Shown piece after piece: positions 43,854 to 51,542 of a DNA stretch of 64,000 nt. A program made the position numbers and the translations under genes. The stretch lies in contig NZ_UUIS01000073.1 of NCBI RefSeq assembly GCF_900589395.1, positions 82,312-146,311 on the forward strand. The letters run 5' to 3'. Under the pieces are notes generated by a model. It was given only the letters and a program-made list of their open reading frames with translations. It did not search any database and was not told the origin of the DNA. The stretch comes from Pseudomonas viridiflava (GTDB taxonomy: Bacteria; Pseudomonadota; Gammaproteobacteria; Pseudomonadales; Pseudomonadaceae). Numbering within the stretch: position 1 is the stretch's first letter; each line of letters opens with the position of its first letter.

Positions 43854-45092
43854 ATGAACAGAACATACTTTTGTACCGCCGCCGCCCTCATTGGCCTGCA
43901 CACGGTCCAGGCCTGTGCCCAGACGCCCGCAGCGCCCGGGCCGGACCACCCGGTTGCCCGGCACCGGGCGGCGCTCGATCAGGCCAGGACGCAAAGCGCC
44001 CGGCAGGATCAGTTGATCAAAGAGGCCATGCAACAGGTGATCAAGCAGCACGACATTGCCGGCATGGCCATCGCCGTCACCGACCACGGCAGCCGACGCT
44101 TCTACAACGACGGCCTGGCCTCGAAAAGCACCGGACAGGCGGTCAGCAACCAAACCCTGTTCGAACTGGGTTCGATCAGCAAGACCTTCACTGCCACCCT
44201 GGCCACTTGGGCCCAGGCACAAGGCACGCTGGCCTTGAGCGAGCCGATCCAGACCTACCTGCCCTACCTGCAAGGCAGTCGCCTGGGCCAGGTGCCGGTG
44301 CTGCACCTGGCCACGCACACCGCTGGCGGCTTTCCCCTGCAGGTGCCAGAGCGGGTGCAGGACGCCGAGCAACTCAAGGCGTATTTCAAGGCCTGGCAAC
44401 CGCAGTACCTGCCCGGCACCCACCGCAGCTATGCCAACCCGAGCATCGGTCTTTTGGGCGTGATCGCCGCCAAGCGTCTGGGGCTGCCGTTCGACCAGGC
44501 GATGGAGCAAAAGCTGTTTCCGGCCCTGGGCCTGTCGAGCACCTACCTGAACGTCCCCGCCGACCAGCAAGCGCTGTATGCCCAGGGTTATGACCGCCAG
44601 GATGCCCCGGTGCGTGTAAACCCCGGCGTGCTGGCCGATGAGGCTTACGGCGTAAAATCCTCCAGTGCCGACCTGATTCGCTTCGTCGAGGCGCAATTGC
44701 AACCGGATGCCTTCGACAAACCCCTGCAGGCGGCGATCCGGTCGACGCAGGTCGGGCACTTCACGTTCGGCCCGGTCACCCAGGCGCTGGCCTGGGAATA
44801 CTACCCACCGCCCGTGCGCCTGGAGGCCCTGCTGGCCGGTAACGCCAATGAGATGGCACTGCGCACCCAGCCAGCGACGGCCCTGACCCCGCCGCAGGCC
44901 CCACCGGCAGGCGCCTGGGTCAACAAGACCGGCTCGACCAACGGCTTCGGTGGCTATGTCGCCTTCGTGCCCGAACGGCAACTGGGCATCGTGATCCTGG
45001 CCAACCGCAATTACCCCAATGCCGAACGGGTGCGCCTGGCGCAGCAGATCGCCGATATCCTGGCCTCGCGCCAGGAGGCTGAAATCCGCTAG
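43854..45092 (+). CDS. ampC: Class C beta-lactamase (AmpC type)
   Basis: A 412-residue periplasmic serine beta-lactamase. The N-terminus is a signal peptide ending near VQACAQ. All class C active-site motifs are present: SISK with Ser107, YAN with Tyr193 and KTG at 358-360, here in NKTGSTNGFGGYVAFVP. The conserved FELGSISKTFTATLA block is intact, so the enzyme should hydrolyse cephalosporins. It is about 15-25 residues longer than many AmpC proteins, from a linker after the signal peptide. There is no ampR next to it; the upstream neighbour is the SulP gene on the other strand. Confidence 0.94.
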   Translation: MNRTYFCTAAALIGLHTVQACAQTPAAPGPDHPVARHRAALDQARTQSARQDQLIKEAMQQVIKQHDIAGMAIAVTDHGSRRFYNDGLASKSTGQAVSNQTLFELGSISKTFTATLATWAQAQGTLALSEPIQTYLPYLQGSRLGQVPVLHLATHTAGGFPLQVPERVQDAEQLKAYFKAWQPQYLPGTHRSYANPSIGLLGVIAAKRLGLPFDQAMEQKLFPALGLSSTYLNVPADQQALYAQGYDRQDAPVRVNPGVLADEAYGVKSSSADLIRFVEAQLQPDAFDKPLQAAIRSTQVGHFTFGPVTQALAWEYYPPPVRLEALLAGNANEMALRTQPATALTPPQAPPAGAWVNKTGSTNGFGGYVAFVPERQLGIVILANRNYPNAERVRLAQQIADILASRQEAEIR

Positions 45093-45219
45093 AACATCTG
45101 TTCCAGACGCCTCATTGCAACCTGCCAACGTCTTTTGGCAGGCTTGAAAAACGAGCTGAACCTCGCCTGAACAACTGCCAGAAATTCGCCATCAAGGCAA
45201 AAACAACTAGATCTTATTC

Positions 45220-45238
45220 GGGAATGACTATCATTATG
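45220..45238. promoter_or_regulatory. Fur box upstream of efeU
   Basis: GGGAATGACTATCATTATG matches 15 of 19 positions of the consensus Fur box GATAATGATWATCATTATC, counting W as A or T. It lies 66 bp before the efeU start, in an AT-rich region suited to a promoter. This predicts iron repression of the efe operon. Confidence 0.8.
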
Positions 45239-45303
45239 TTACGCATTGTTTCAGTTGTAACACACTGAACCTTTCACCCGTCCGCAGTCATCCCCGGTGA
45301 ACA

Positions 45304-46146
45304 ATGCTCGTTCCTTTCCTGATCATGTTGCGCGAAGGCATCGAAGCCGCGCTTATCGTTGGCATCATTGCCAGTTACCTCAAGCAGACCGGTCGCGGCC
45401 AATGGATGCCCGCCGTATGGATCGGTGTGTTCCTGGCCTGCGCCCTGGCGCTGTTCGTCGGCGGCGGCCTGGAGCTGATGAGCGCCGAATTCCCGCAAAA
45501 GCAGCAAGAACTGTTCGAAGGCCTCGTCGGCCTGCTGGCCGTGGGCATTCTCAGCTCCATGGTGTTCTGGATGCGCAAGGTCGGTCGCTCGATCAAGACT
45601 GAACTGCACCAGTCGCTGGACAGTGCCCTGGGCGGTTCGCGCAACCAGACCTGGGCGCTGATCGCCATGGTGTTCTTTGCCGTGGCCCGCGAGGGTCTGG
45701 AAACCGTGTTCTTCCTGCTCGCCGTGTTCCAGCAGAGCAGCGATGCCAGCGCCCCGCTCGGCGCCCTGCTGGGCCTGATTCTATCGGCCGGCTTCGGCAT
45801 TGCCCTGTACCGCGGCAGCCTGCGCCTGAACCTGAGCCTGTTCTTTCGCTGGACCGGCCTGTTCATTCTGGTGGTGGCCGCCGGCATCCTTGGTAACTCG
45901 GTGCGCTCGCTGCACGAGGCCGGGGTCTGGAATCACTTGCAAGAGGTGGTGTTCGACATCAGCGCTACGCTGCCAATGGACGGCCCGACCGGTTCGGTGC
46001 TGGCCGGCATGTTCGGCTACCAGGATGCCCCGACCGTCAGCGTGCTGGGTGCCTGGCTGATCTACCTGGTCGGCGCGCTGGTGCTGTTCTTTCTGCCTTA
46101 CCGCGAACAGGCGCATCCTGTGCGCCCGTCCGCCACGAATCATTAG
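45304..46146 (+). CDS. efeU: EfeU, FTR1-family iron permease
   Basis: A 280-residue inner-membrane protein with seven hydrophobic segments. FTR1 permeases use two REXXE motifs to coordinate iron; both are intact here, REGIE at residues 10-14 and REGLE at 129-133. It is the channel of the EfeUOB ferrous-iron uptake system. It heads the efe cluster behind a Fur box and is followed 15 bp later by efeO. Confidence 0.95.
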   Translation: MLVPFLIMLREGIEAALIVGIIASYLKQTGRGQWMPAVWIGVFLACALALFVGGGLELMSAEFPQKQQELFEGLVGLLAVGILSSMVFWMRKVGRSIKTELHQSLDSALGGSRNQTWALIAMVFFAVAREGLETVFFLLAVFQQSSDASAPLGALLGLILSAGFGIALYRGSLRLNLSLFFRWTGLFILVVAAGILGNSVRSLHEAGVWNHLQEVVFDISATLPMDGPTGSVLAGMFGYQDAPTVSVLGAWLIYLVGALVLFFLPYREQAHPVRPSATNH

Positions 46147-46161
46147 TCCCGAGGGGAACCC

Positions 46162-47370
46162 ATGTCCAATTCACCTTCCGGGCTTTCCGAGAAAGCCTGG
46201 TCTCCCCGTGTCCTGCGTCTGGCGGTGGCCGGCTCCGTCGTGCTGATGATCGCCGCCGGCGGGATGTTCTATTACGCCTCCAAGATGGCGGCGCACAAGC
46301 GTGCCGCCAATGCCGGCGACGAGACGGTGATCAACATTCACCCGCGCAGTTGCGAACCCAATGCGCTGACGGTGCCGGCCGGCAAGAACAGTTTTCGCAT
46401 CGTCAACCAGTCCGACCGCGCGGTGGAATGGGAGATTCTGGACGGCGTACTGGTGGTCGAAGAGCGTGAAAACATCACCCCCGGCATGAGCCAGGTGATC
46501 AACGCCAACCTGATGCCGGGCGACTACGCCATCACCTGCGGCCTGCTGAGCAACCCGCGTGGCACCTTGCACGTGACCCCGACCGCCGAGTCCGACGCCC
46601 TGGCCAAGGCACGGCCGTCGATGACCGCCTTCATCGGCCCGCTGTCGGAATACCGCGTGTACCTGAGCCAGCAAGGCACGCAACTGATCAAGGCCGTTGC
46701 CGCCCTGCAACAGGCCATCGACGCCGGCGACCTGGATGCCGCCAAGGCCGCCTACCTGCCGGCCCGCAGCGCCTACCAGCGCATCGCACCGGCCGCCCAA
46801 CGCCTGGCCGAGCTGGACAACGCCATCAATGCCCGTGCCGATTACTTTGAAAAACGCGAGCAGGACCCGGGCTTTGGCGGCTTCCACCGCATTGAGCATG
46901 GTCTGTTTGCGCAAAACAGCGTCCAGGGCCTGGCGCCGGTGGCGCAACAGCTCAATGCCGACGTCACCCGCCTCAAGCAGGAACTGCTGGCGCAAAGCAT
47001 CGCGCCCGAGCAACTGACCGGCATCGTCATGCGCAACCTGCTGAGCCTGGCGCAGAACCGCAGCAAGGGTGAAGAGGAGCGCTACAGCCACACCGACCTC
47101 AATGGGTTTGCCGGCAACCTCGAAGGTGCGCGCAAGGTCATCGACCTGCTGCGCCCGCTGCTGGAGCGCAACCACGCCCAGTTGCAACAGCGCCTGGATG
47201 CCGCCAGCGCAGCGCTGGACGAGACCCTGAACGGCCTGAAAACCGAGACCGGCTACCGCCCTTACGACCAGGTCGATGACGCCGCCCGCCAGCAAATCGC
47301 CGACCGGGCCAAGGCCCTGGCCGACGCCCTGCATGAAGTCGACCCGGCCCTGGGCCTGTCGAGCCTGTAA
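46162..47370 (+). CDS. efeO: EfeO, periplasmic iron-binding protein (cupredoxin + M75)
   Basis: A 402-residue protein with an N-terminal membrane anchor or uncleaved signal (LRLAVAGSVVLMIAAGGMFY). A cupredoxin-like domain follows at about residues 45-150 (IHPRSCEPNALTVPAGKNSF, GDYAITCGLLSNPRG), then an imelysin/M75 domain (about 165-400). The M75 metal motif HxxE is present as HRIEHGLF (His242). EfeO delivers iron to EfeU. SD GAGGGG precedes the ATG; efeB starts 15 bp after the stop. Confidence 0.95.
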   Translation: MSNSPSGLSEKAWSPRVLRLAVAGSVVLMIAAGGMFYYASKMAAHKRAANAGDETVINIHPRSCEPNALTVPAGKNSFRIVNQSDRAVEWEILDGVLVVEERENITPGMSQVINANLMPGDYAITCGLLSNPRGTLHVTPTAESDALAKARPSMTAFIGPLSEYRVYLSQQGTQLIKAVAALQQAIDAGDLDAAKAAYLPARSAYQRIAPAAQRLAELDNAINARADYFEKREQDPGFGGFHRIEHGLFAQNSVQGLAPVAQQLNADVTRLKQELLAQSIAPEQLTGIVMRNLLSLAQNRSKGEEERYSHTDLNGFAGNLEGARKVIDLLRPLLERNHAQLQQRLDAASAALDETLNGLKTETGYRPYDQVDDAARQQIADRAKALADALHEVDPALGLSSL

Positions 47371-47385
47371 GTTATGGAGCCCCCG

Positions 47386-48693
47386 ATGAGTAACCCAGAC
47401 GCCAACAATGCCCCCGATTCGCTGCAACGCCGCCGTGTGCTGATGGGCCTCGGGGCGGCCGGTGCCGCCATCGCCGGCAGCAGCCTGGCCGGCCAGGCCC
47501 TGGCCGCCGCGCCCGCCAAGGTCACCGAAGCGCCCAACAGCGAAAAGACCCAGGACAGCAACCCGTTTCATGGCGTGCACCAGAGCGGCATCGTCAACCC
47601 ACGCCCGGCCGCTGGTATGCTGGTGGCCTTCGACGTGCTGGCCGCTGACCGTGCCGACCTGGAGCGGCTGTTTCGCACCCTCAACGAGCGCATTGCGTTT
47701 TTGATGACCGGCGGGCCGGTGGCCGATATCGACCCCAAGTTGCCGCCGCTGGACTCCGGCATCCTGGGCCCGGTGGTGACGCCGGACAATCTGACCATCA
47801 CCGTGTCGGTGGGCGAGTCGCTGTTTGACGAACGCTTCGGCCTGGCCCCGGTCAAGCCCAAGCGCCTGAGCCGCATGGTCGGTTTCCCCAACGACGCGCT
47901 GGACGCGGCCAGTTGCCACGGCGACCTGAGCATCCAGTTCTGCTCCAACACCCCGGACAGCAATATTCACGCCTTGCGCGATATCGTTAAAAACCTGCCG
48001 GACCTGCTGCTGGTGCGCTGGAAACAGGAAGGCACGGTGCCGGCCCAGGCGCCGAAAAAGCCCGGCCAGCCGGCAGAAAGCGCACGTAACTTCCTGGGCT
48101 TTCGCGACGGCTCGGCCAACCCCGATTCCAACGACCAGAAGGTCATGAACGAACTGGTGTGGGTCCAGCCCGGCAGCGACGAACCGGCCTGGGCGGCCAA
48201 CGGCAGCTACCAGGCAGTGCGCATCATCCGTAACTTTGTCGAGCGCTGGGATCGCACGCCGTTGCAGGAGCAGGAGTCGATCTTCGGCCGCAAGAAGGCC
48301 AGCGGCGCGCCGATGGACGGTCAGGTGGAAGCCGACGTGCCCAACTACGCCGCCGACCCGCACGGCAAGAAGACCTTCATGGACTCGCACATCCGCCTGG
48401 CCAACCCGCGCACACCTGAAAGCCAGAAAAACCTGATCCTGCGCCGGCCGTTCAACTATTCCAACGGCGTGAACAAGAATGGCCAGCTGGACATGGGCCT
48501 GCTGTTCATCTGTTACCAGGCCGACCTGGAAAAAGGCTTCATCACCGTGCAGACCCGCCTCAACGGCGAACCGCTGGAGGAATACCTCAAGCCGGTCGGC
48601 GGCGGTTATTTCTTCACCTTGCCAGGGGTGACCAACGACCAGGACTTCATCGGTCGTTCGCTGCTGGCGGCGTCCTCCTCACCATCGGCCTGA
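47386..48693 (+). CDS. efeB: EfeB, Dyp-type haem peroxidase / deferrochelatase
   Basis: A 435-residue Tat-exported Dyp-type peroxidase. The twin-arginine signal is RRRVLMGLGAAGAAIAG at about residues 15-31. The Dyp catalytic motif GXXDG is visible in LGFRDGSANP (Asp of FRDGS), and the proximal haem His region is HIRLANPRTPES. EfeB oxidises ferrous iron or haem in the periplasm for EfeUO. I chose ATG 47386 because GGAG lies 6 bp upstream; ATG 47374 would add four residues. Confidence 0.94.
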   Translation: MSNPDANNAPDSLQRRRVLMGLGAAGAAIAGSSLAGQALAAAPAKVTEAPNSEKTQDSNPFHGVHQSGIVNPRPAAGMLVAFDVLAADRADLERLFRTLNERIAFLMTGGPVADIDPKLPPLDSGILGPVVTPDNLTITVSVGESLFDERFGLAPVKPKRLSRMVGFPNDALDAASCHGDLSIQFCSNTPDSNIHALRDIVKNLPDLLLVRWKQEGTVPAQAPKKPGQPAESARNFLGFRDGSANPDSNDQKVMNELVWVQPGSDEPAWAANGSYQAVRIIRNFVERWDRTPLQEQESIFGRKKASGAPMDGQVEADVPNYAADPHGKKTFMDSHIRLANPRTPESQKNLILRRPFNYSNGVNKNGQLDMGLLFICYQADLEKGFITVQTRLNGEPLEEYLKPVGGGYFFTLPGVTNDQDFIGRSLLAASSSPSA

Positions 48694-48713
48694 ACCTCAA
48701 CCGCAAGAGTGCA

Positions 48714-49535
48714 ATGAACATGAAAAAGACCCCGCTTGCCTTGCTCTTCGCCCTGAGCACCCCGCTGTCGGCCTTTGCCGCCCCTGCTCCGCTGGATCTG
48801 GTGGGTCCGGTGTCGGACTACAAGATCTACGTAACCGAAAACATCGACGATCTGGTCAGCCACACTCAGCAATTCACCGACGCGGTGAAAAAGGGCGACA
48901 TTGCCACGGCCAAGAAGCTGTATGCGCCGACGCGCGTGTTCTACGAGCGTGTCGAGCCGATCGCCGAGCTGTTCAGCGACCTGGACGCCTCGATCGACTC
49001 GCGGGTCGATGACCACGAACAAGGTGTCGACGCCGAGGATTTCACTGGTTTCCACCGCCTGGAACATGCGCTGTTCGAAAAGAACACCACCAAGGATCAG
49101 GGTGCGATTGCCGACAAGCTCAACGCTGACGTCAAGGACCTGCAGACCCGCATCGCCGGGCTGACCTTCCCGCCGGAAAAAGTCGTCGGTGGCGCCGCCG
49201 TGCTGCTCGAAGAGGTCGCCGCGACCAAGATTTCCGGTGAAGAAGACCGCTACAGCCACACCGACCTGTATGACTTCCAGGGCAACGTCGACGGCGCCAA
49301 GAAAATCGTCGACCTGTTCCGTGGCCAGGTCGAGCAACAGGACAAGGCGTTCATGGCCAAGGTCGACAAGAACTTCGCCACGGTCGACACCATCCTGGCC
49401 AAGTACAAGACCGCCGACGGTGGTTTCATGACCTACGACAAGGTCAAGGACAACGATCGCAAGGCCCTGATCGGCCCGGTCAACACCCTGGCCGAAGACC
49501 TGTCGACCCTGCGCGGCAAGCTGGGCCTGAACTGA
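48714..49535 (+). CDS. Second EfeO/EfeM-type M75 (imelysin-like) protein
   Basis: A 273-residue periplasmic protein with a signal peptide (KKTPLALLFALSTPLSAFAA) and only the M75 domain, without the cupredoxin part of EfeO. The metal motif HxxE is HRLEHALF (His114), and the C-terminal SGEEDRYSHTDLYDFQGN matches the corresponding EfeO block. It resembles EfeM. Located 20 bp after efeB, it is probably a second iron-binding partner of the permease. The tandem ATGs at 48714 and 48720 leave the exact start open. Confidence 0.92.
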   Translation: MNMKKTPLALLFALSTPLSAFAAPAPLDLVGPVSDYKIYVTENIDDLVSHTQQFTDAVKKGDIATAKKLYAPTRVFYERVEPIAELFSDLDASIDSRVDDHEQGVDAEDFTGFHRLEHALFEKNTTKDQGAIADKLNADVKDLQTRIAGLTFPPEKVVGGAAVLLEEVAATKISGEEDRYSHTDLYDFQGNVDGAKKIVDLFRGQVEQQDKAFMAKVDKNFATVDTILAKYKTADGGFMTYDKVKDNDRKALIGPVNTLAEDLSTLRGKLGLN

Positions 49536-49854
49536 TCGACCATGCCTGTGCCTGTGCCTGTGCCTGTGCAGGCGCCCACCCTGTGTCACTGACACAGCGC
49601 CAAGGCGGCACGCCAAGGCGGCGCGCCAAGGCGGCGCACTCCTGCACAGCAAACACTGGACCAGGCAGGAGCCCGCTTGGCGTGGGCCGCACTCGGACGG
49701 CCGGCTGCGCAGCAGTCGTACATGTGCGGCATTTCATCAATGTCCGTGAGCGCTTCGCGCTCAATCGCCGGCACGCCGCCTCCCACAGTCGGGTGTAAAG
49801 CCCGAAATCCAGGGCCACATCAGCATGGCAATAAAGCGCGGCCTTGCATGAACA
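49536..49854. repeat. Intergenic repeats: CCTGTG array, CCAAGGCGGC array, REP-like remnants
   Basis: The 319-bp gap has no gene. It starts with about four tandem CCTGTG hexamers (49545-49570). Three near-copies of GCCAAGGCGGC(A/G)C follow (about 49602-49640). Then comes a mosaic resembling the palindromic doublet family (GGCTGCGCAGCAGTCGTACA, ATTTCATCAATGTCCGTGAG) joined to a REP-like CGCCGGCACGCCGCCTCCCA. Confidence 0.7.
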
Positions 49855-50520
49855 TTACGCCTTGGGCCTGTGCTCAATGCTGAGTTCATAAAAGGTCGCC
49901 CTGCCGCCATCGGTGTCGCACCCGGTGTTGTCTTGGGTGTAGACACCGGCCTTGAAATACAACGGCAGCCCTTGCCATTGCCGGTCCAGGCTGGCTTCCC
50001 AGTGCTGGTCGCAGGTATTGACGCTCAACGTGCCACCCGGGCTCAGGTGCAGGCTATAGCTGAAACGCTGTCGCAGCGCGATTCCCTGGGCCAGGCTAAT
50101 CACTTCGATTTCGGCGTCTGGGCTGCGCCTGAACTTGGCGACAATCTCGCCGTTTTGAGTGGCACTCTTGTACTGATACTCGACCTTGAGCAATGGCTGG
50201 GTACTGTTGGCACAGTGGATCTGGCCGATGACGATCTTGCCGCTGGCCGGTACTTGAGTCACTTGCAGTGCGGCGCGCAGGAAATGGTGAGCGTCGGCGC
50301 ATGACCAGTTGTGCAGGCATCCATCCTTGGTTTCACGTAATTCGCTGCGCGGGTACTTGGCGTTTGCAGTGGTGGAGCCGGTGACCGGTGCCCAGAAGGT
50401 CAGGGTATTGCCGGGGCTGAAGTAATCGTCCTGGTAACCGTCGAGCAATTGCGCTGTGTCGATGGTCATCGCCGGGGTGCCGACCGGAATGCAGAGATTC
50501 CAGGTAGAGAGTTCGATCAT
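49855..50520 (-). CDS. Polysaccharide lyase family 7 (alginate lyase-like)
   Basis: A 221-residue jelly-roll protein with the three PL7 signature motifs in order: RSELRE (about residues 58-63), GQIHC and YFKAGVYTQ near the C-terminus. These carry the Arg, Gln/His and Tyr residues of the beta-elimination site. PL7 enzymes cleave alginate. I chose ATG 50520 (MIELSTWNLCIP); the upstream frame shows no signal peptide either, so the product appears to lack a classical export signal, which is odd for a polymer-degrading enzyme. It stands alone. Confidence 0.9.
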   Translation of the reverse strand: MIELSTWNLCIPVGTPAMTIDTAQLLDGYQDDYFSPGNTLTFWAPVTGSTTANAKYPRSELRETKDGCLHNWSCADAHHFLRAALQVTQVPASGKIVIGQIHCANSTQPLLKVEYQYKSATQNGEIVAKFRRSPDAEIEVISLAQGIALRQRFSYSLHLSPGGTLSVNTCDQHWEASLDRQWQGLPLYFKAGVYTQDNTGCDTDGGRATFYELSIEHRPKA

Positions 50521-51092
50521 GGTAAGGCTCGCAAGGTGCGTACTACGCACCGACAGAGTACGACTGGAACGGGCGCATTGCGCCCATCTGTCACATTCCG
50601 GCCCTGCCTTGCTACCCCGCTGAGGAACACCCACAGCGCTTCCTGGTTGATGAACACACCCACCAGGCACGCTGGCGCTGGTTCTGGCCGTGTCCGGGCA
50701 GTCCATGAAGACCGGTTGCCTGTTAACTATAGGTCAATCATTTGACTTGCCTGCATGCACGCGCTCATCAAACACAGAATGACTTACTGATTTTATTGGA
50801 TATGACATTCAGTCTGCGGGAGGGGCGTTGCCCGCGATTGGGCGCGAAGCGCTCACAGACATCTACGAAACGCTGCACCTCTACGACTGCAACGCAATAG
50901 ATCGCGTTGGTCCGGCATTCCGGCAGAGCCCCCCACAGGTAGCATGTTTGCTGCGCGACAGCCCAACGGCCTGATACGGCCCTTCAAAAAATTTTCATTT
51001 GACTGAAACGTATTGTTACATCACCCTAATAGTTAGCAAGCTACTAATATCTCGACTAACAGTTTCCTTCCTAATGACTTATCGGTGACTTC
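50521..51092. other. Divergent intergenic region PL7 gene / marR-type gene
   Basis: This 572-bp gap contains no gene I can support. A degenerate palindromic doublet copy lies at about 50817-50934 (GGCGTTGCCCGCGATTGGGC, later CTACGACTGCAACGC), and a MarR-type operator candidate at 51033-51047. Parts of 50720-50810 and 50985-51060 are AT-rich and presumably hold promoters. Confidence 0.6.
51033..51047. promoter_or_regulatory. Candidate MarR operator
   Basis: TTAGCAAGCTACTAA has inverted TTAG/CTAA ends and a TAGC-AA-GCTA inner palindrome, the kind of site MarR proteins bind. It lies 45 bp upstream of the MarR-type start, where it could autoregulate the efflux operon. This is inferred from sequence shape only. 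Confidence 0.45.
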
Positions 51093-51542
51093 ATGAACAC
51101 CCAGACCCAGCACCGGGCGATCAGCGGCGGGCTGGTCGCCGCCTCGCGTCACTGGCGGCGTCTGTGCCACACCACCTTGTCGAACTATGGCATCAGCGAA
51201 GCCTGCGCCGGCCCGCTGCTGGCCATTGCGCGGCTGGGCGATGGCATCAACCAGGTCAAGGTGGCCCATGCAGCCGGCATGGAAAGCCCGACGCTGGTGC
51301 GCCTGCTCGATCAACTGTGCAAGGCCGGCCTGGTCTGCCGTGCCGAAGACCCCAATGACCGTCGCGCCAAGGCCTTGTGCCTGACCGACAAGGGCCGCGA
51401 CCTGGCCGTGTCGATCGAAGTCGAGCTCAGCCGGTTGCGCACCGAGGTGCTCAAAGGCATTGCCCCGGCTGACCTGGAAGCGACCTTGCGCGTGTTGCAG
51501 GCCTTCAGCGATGCGGCCCTGCCCGAGGCGGGGGTGCTGTGA
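51093..51542 (+). CDS. MarR-family transcriptional regulator
   Basis: A 149-residue winged-helix regulator. The recognition region is NQVKVAHAAGMESPTLVRLL at about residues 53-72, followed by LCKAGLVCRAEDPNDRRAKA, which contains the DxRxK wing typical of MarR. It overlaps the membrane-transporter gene by 4 bp, so it is the first gene of the efflux operon and most likely its repressor, responding to an aromatic or phenolic compound. The ligand is unknown. Confidence 0.92.
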   Translation: MNTQTQHRAISGGLVAASRHWRRLCHTTLSNYGISEACAGPLLAIARLGDGINQVKVAHAAGMESPTLVRLLDQLCKAGLVCRAEDPNDRRAKALCLTDKGRDLAVSIEVELSRLRTEVLKGIAPADLEATLRVLQAFSDAALPEAGVL

